The translations under genes were made by a program, and so were the position numbers. The notes below the pieces were generated by a model. It was not told where the DNA came from. It ran no database searches and worked only from the letters and a program-made list of their open reading frames with translations. Of a stretch of 64,000 nt of DNA, positions 53,301-59,300 are shown one piece after another. Origin of the DNA: Acanthopleura granulata. Lineage: Eukaryota; Mollusca; Polyplacophora; Chitonida; Chitonidae. The stretch's first letter is position 1. The number at the start of each line of letters is the position of its first letter. The stretch lies in contig JABBOT010000005.1 of the NCBI GenBank assembly GCA_016165875.1, forward strand, positions 2,444,692 to 2,508,691, in the 5' to 3' direction.

Positions 53301-56300
53301 TTTTCTGCCCAATGGCTGTTGATTTCCTTTTATGATTCATCTCTTACACTGACCTACATGTCAAGGTATGTGTGTGTTTGTCAGATCACATCTCAAGATA
53401 ATGTATATTTATATTCTGTCAGTTCTCATGATGATTTAATTGCTGATGAGAGAATGAGTGGCAGATAACATCTATATGGAAGATACGAAACCTCTCTTCT
53501 GCCTTTCTCTTGTCACCCTCCTCCCTGTGAAGTTTTTGGCTAGGTACCCAGGCAATCAATACACACTGGTTTTACACACAGCCAAGGAAAAGCTGTCACA
53601 CCAGCATTTTACCACTCATCACATCATTATCACCCTAAAACTTCAGCCATTAGCATATTTTATGGTTACAAAAGAGACAAAAGCTCACTGATGGTTTTAA
53701 ATGCATGCACAGTGTCTTCCAAATGTAACAAGATTTGCAAATGTCAAAGCTATCCATGCAGCTTCCATATGAAATCTTAAAGGTTTCTCCATAATATTGG
53801 CTAACAAGAGTATAATTATAAAATTAATGTCAATTAATGGGAAGAAAAAAGCAATGTACATGCAGCTTTTATAAAAATCGGATGTTTCACATGGGACGTG
53901 TAACAATGCAGCATTTAATCCTCCCTGTGTTTCCCACAATGGTCTCATCATGCATGAAGGCAAGACCAAGAGTTAATCCACTTTTTACATTAAGCAATAA
54001 TCAGTCCTTGATAATGAATAAATTGATCAAATACAAAACACACAGTCAAACAATGCATCTGTATGCTGAAGTCTTGCATGTTCTTCTTGATCACTGCATC
54101 AAATTGCCAATGTTCTAGACTAGTCACCTAGATATAAGGAGTCCCCTACAATCCTATTCATCAAGTGATATTCCTTCAATTCCTGTGATGTCTATTTAAT
54201 GTAAAGTCTATTTTCTTCAACCTACTCACATGTCAGCATAATGCTTATACAAGCATATTCTGATGGTATTATTCTATGCGGACCCATAAAATTATACTTT
54301 TTGTGAAGCCTTAAAATTGGCCAATCCAACCAATTCTTATGTTTCTACAATCAAATTAAAATGTTGCCTTCTTTGCTCTTAAAGTTGTTCTTTCCTATGC
54401 AAAAAGGTTGAGAAACGAGTGTAGTTTGTGGCCTTGTGAAATACAACTTTATAAATGATCACTGGTTCTGCAGCCAGATTCAGGCTTAATGCTACCATTC
54501 CAATTTGCTGTTCTAGGCCTGTCCCAGCCACCCTTCTTAAGACCACCAGGGGTGGACATTAAACAGTCCTGTCTGAAGTCACTATACTATGTAAAGGTCA
54601 CAGGTTATCAGCCATTCATAAAACCCTAGAAATGTCCTGACACAGCCTCCTACATGACCAGCCATTTGACATCCACATTTGGTCCTAATGACATTAAACC
54701 TTCCAGGTCCCATGCAGTTTTCTACCCCACTATCAAGCAGATCCCAGGCGACCCTTAATCTAAGTCTACCAAGAACTGATTTTACATCACTGAGACCATG
54801 TTTAGGGGACAGAAAACTGAGAAATGCAAACCTATGACCTGCTCACAAACAAACCATGGCATTTTTATGGCTTTGGCAACTACATGTGAAGTCCACCCAT
54901 AAAAACGGCCATGGACACTCACTAGCTCACACAAGTTCACACCTGAGTCCACCAGGACAGCTTTAGTATGGATGGTCATTCCTTACCAAATCACGAGCAG
55001 CAGTTAATACCGCAGTGTTAGTCACATAACTTGATATTGGGATAAAAAATCAAATAACTCTAGGGAGAAATGCAAAGCTAAAACTGGTAAAGTGCTGATG
55101 AAGGATATTATTACTGGCTCCACCTCATGTACATGAATAATCAACAACTAACTCACACATCACATATAACGAGTTATCACCTTTCACATATAAACTAGCT
55201 TTAGGATATTCTGGTGGTAAATTTATGAAAATTTAAAGAAGATGGATATTATACAAGTGTTACTCTAGTTACATAATACCTTCCTACCTCCCAAAAGCCA
55301 ATGCTGAGAATGATTAGTCAACGAATCCAGCCATAAACCAAAATTAAAAAGCCAAAAAAGAAGAAAAAAATGTGAACAAAGTAATCTGCTTACAGCTGAA
55401 AGCCATTTACTTCTAATCAAACCCGGATGTGTTATTTTAATGTGAAGTTTTCTCAATTAGTGCCATTTTGAAATTCCCCATGGAAATAATCCGGGTTGTA
55501 TGATTCAATTATTGATCAAAGTAAGCTCTTCAACTCAAATCAACGAGTGTAACAAAACCCAAGGTTTCAAAGCCTATGAAATGAAATTAAGTCCGAAACT
55601 CATTACCGATCCAAGAAGCAATCGGAGTAACAAAGGCACTACCCTGAATTGGTCCAGTATGAGTTGTCAATGTTTCTACCACCTGTGCTCAAGGACAGGT
55701 TGAAACGGTCTTCTCTGGCAGTGTTCAGGACGCTCTGACAGAGTCATCAAGAAGTGTGTAGGAAGGAGAGAGTGATTGCCCATATAATAACCATGTTATT
55801 GTCAGTGTACATCTGGTACCCACATCATGCAGTCTAAATATTCCCAGCACCAGTCAAAAGGTTAAACATTCTGTCAGGAAATATATCACTGTCATTATAT
55901 CACTGAAGAGAAAGTTAAACAGCAAATGGTATAGTTTTATTTTACTATTTCTCCAAAGGGTTGTTTTAGATCCAAGTAATGATAAGTCTCTTACTTTTCA
56001 TGGATGATGACCTTTTTTACACATACATCCACATACAATTAAATATACTACAGAACACCAGTCATAACTAGAAAATTTTACAAATTACAATGCATATAAA
56101 TGCAAATAGGTACAAAAAATATCAGATTCTTTAAACAATTGATGACTATCTTAGACAATTTTGAAAATCCAATGGGGGGGGGTATCTTCATGCCTGCTAA
56201 GTACAATTTGAATCCTTCATTGAACATGCCCAGACTGTCAGTTAATTTCAGGCCTAGCAATTATGTGGCTGTGTAAAAGTTGTGGTATGTAAACATCTAT

Positions 56301-59300
56301 GGTTTTAGTGATCCCATGCCAGGCACCATACTTCACTATGGGAAGTCACATACCAACTCACAGTCATTTTAATGGAGGTCATAAAACTGGTGAAGAAAGC
56401 ACTTAGCCTACAGGCTCTGGCAGACATGCATGCAAGCTGTCTGGCTGGCTATTGGACTGGTATATGTATGTATACAGGTGGGCGCAGAATGAGGGAATTC
56501 CATGCTGATTACAAAGGGAGATATGCCTGAACAATGCAAGCGCATGTCCAATCCAAGCACAACTGACACCTTCACTTCTCCAGTCAACAATGTTAATAAA
56601 ACACTGCCATGCCCAAATCTCTTGATATCCCATCTCTGTCAGTTGTAATAGTTGGCTCTTTCACCAAGAATAACAAAACATCTAAGACGATAACAGTGAC
56701 AAGTGAAGATACCCTTCCTGACAAGCCCAGGCTGAAGAAAGTGATAGACCTGGTCTATATATCCCACTCCAGGAGGATGAGGCACATCAGTGGCTATTAC
56801 CAACAGCTTTTATTCAACCGGAATTGACAGCCACCATACACATCCTGTCATGGACATGAACTGGTTAAGTATAAACACCCCTGGGAACTGGCATTCCCAG
56901 ACAGAAGGTAGACTACACAGCAACAGAATGAGCAGTTTCTGCCTCAAAACTTCTACAGTACACACTGATGCAGATGTACATCATTATAAAAAATCTTCTT
57001 AGAAGGCTGTCTTCTTCATTGCAATTCCTGGAAAGGATTCCAAGTAATGTAGTTCCGAGAAAGTTCAAGAGGATGGTTCTCAGGTCAAAGCGGATGTGAA
57101 ATCTTGCGAATAACTTTATGAAATGCTTCCCAATCACAAAACCATTCCTTCTTTTTTCTTTGCAAAATGTGACAACAAGGAAACTGTACCAATAGTTTTA
57201 CATTCATTTCTTGAATCGTTTTATGATTCCTTACAATGCTTTAACAGTTTTCTTAAATAAAATGCCTTTCGCCAAAACATCTTAATCTAGACTGGAGGAT
57301 ACAGGTGTGAACCTATCTAATGAGTTTCACTGAATTTGGAAAAGTAATTTTGGAAATATAATATATACTAGAGAGCCAACATTGAATTCAGACAGGAGAA
57401 ATTTTACGGTCAATAAAATATTGTTTAATAGGATTTGACTTTTGATAGGTTTCCTGAAATTCACCAAATTTAATGAAGGCACATGTAGGATCTTTTTGCT
57501 AATGGATGGACAGATCACATATCCTTAGGCCACAGTGGCTGAAGGTGATGGTCCTGTTGAAATGCCACGACTTTTGAAACGTTAACGGAAGAAATAAAAG
57601 TTGACGTTTAACTAAAGTCGTTGCAAGAGATGCCAAAGGATGTCTGAGTAATTTGAAAAGAAAGCCAGATGTGGCAACGCAAAATTCTTTCAGTTCACAT
57701 GTGCCATTGATTTTTCAACTGTCCAGTATGATAAACTTGTATCTGTATTAAGATCACAATAATTTATGCATGTACTAAAGCAATTTTCAGCTGATACAGA
57801 ACCTATAAATATGATTATAGCTGACCAGATATGAAATATTTAATCCCTCTGGCAGTCATTTATTATATAAGGTTTTCTATTATATCTAAAATCATTCCAC
57901 AGCCCTCAAAATTACCAGCAGCATTCGGCAATGTCCCGTAAATGCTGGCCTTACCGCAGGTGACGACGGCAATTTTTGGCCTTCACACATCAAGACAAGA
58001 GCATGTCACCTCTTCAGTGTATCAGTGTTACTTTTCACAAAAATACTCTTTCTTTTCACCAAAATGGGGGACCTTTTATCCAAACTGATCATCAAAACAG
58101 GAGTGCATAAAAAGAGGAATGCCGCAACAGCGGCTAGGACAGGGAGAGTTGACTGGACCTGTCAAACACTGGGCCCTACACTGCTGGCTAGAGCCTGTAT
58201 TTGCCTATACAGAATGTCTGCAAGAGCAACAACAGCCAGGAGGTCTTCTCACAGTCGGACTGGGCAAGCCTGGTGTATGTTAAGCTAGCATGGACTGGGA
58301 AAGCCTGGTGTATGTTAAGCTAGAAAAATGCCGACAAAGGCAGCCACGTGCTATGAGATTGAAACACAAATTAAACACTCCTGCTCCATGCTCGAGGAAT
58401 GCAATAAATTGGCGGAAGAGATAAAATGAAAAATAATGCTGTAGCTACCCTATTATCCCACATGTAAGTGGCGCACCTATATCTATGAGATAAATTTCAG
58501 AAAAACTCTTGCAGGACTACCGTTAAAAGTTTTGCAAAGTAATTTAGAGAGTTCAGCTCTCTTTATTAGTGTACGCCCAGCTGATTGCGGCCAAACACCC
58601 ACCGTGAATGGCAACAGAAGTCTAAAAGCCACCTGCTGTGGTCAAACTAGGAAATAATCCAACCCACATTAAGTTCATCTACGAATGGCTTCCCTTGAGA
58701 ATTTATCTGGTTATCTGGTTGCCTGGCCATTGTCTTTGATTCCACCTTGGCTTCATTTTGTTTGGGTCAATCCTGACCTTTATTATCTTTAAGGCTTTTA
58801 TGGTTATAAAAGCCAAGTTGGTCTTCGTACATGTTGTTGTTTCACCTGTGATGGCTAATGCCGCAATGACAGCATGACTGACTGAACTTTCATACTGCTC
58901 AGCATTCTGTAGGAATAATTCACAGTGCACGACGATAATTCACAGTGCACGACGAGAATTCCTACTCATGTAACTGGCGCAGGGCTTTGTAGAGCTGGAA
59001 AATGTCATTCAGTGAGTGACCTTATAATTATGTTGATTGATTATATTTGAAAACATACACCAGTGGGTTTCTAGAACTTCAGTCCCTACATTTACAGTAT
59101 TGCAGAGCACCCTATATGTTTACCATATTACGGAGCACCCTACATATTTACAGCATTGCAGAGCACCCTATATGTTTACCATATTGCCGAGCACCCTACA
59201 TATTTACAGGATTGCCAAGCACCCTACATCTTTACCACATTACAGAGCACCCTGCATCTTTACCGTATTGTGGAGCACCCTACATCTTTATCATATTGCA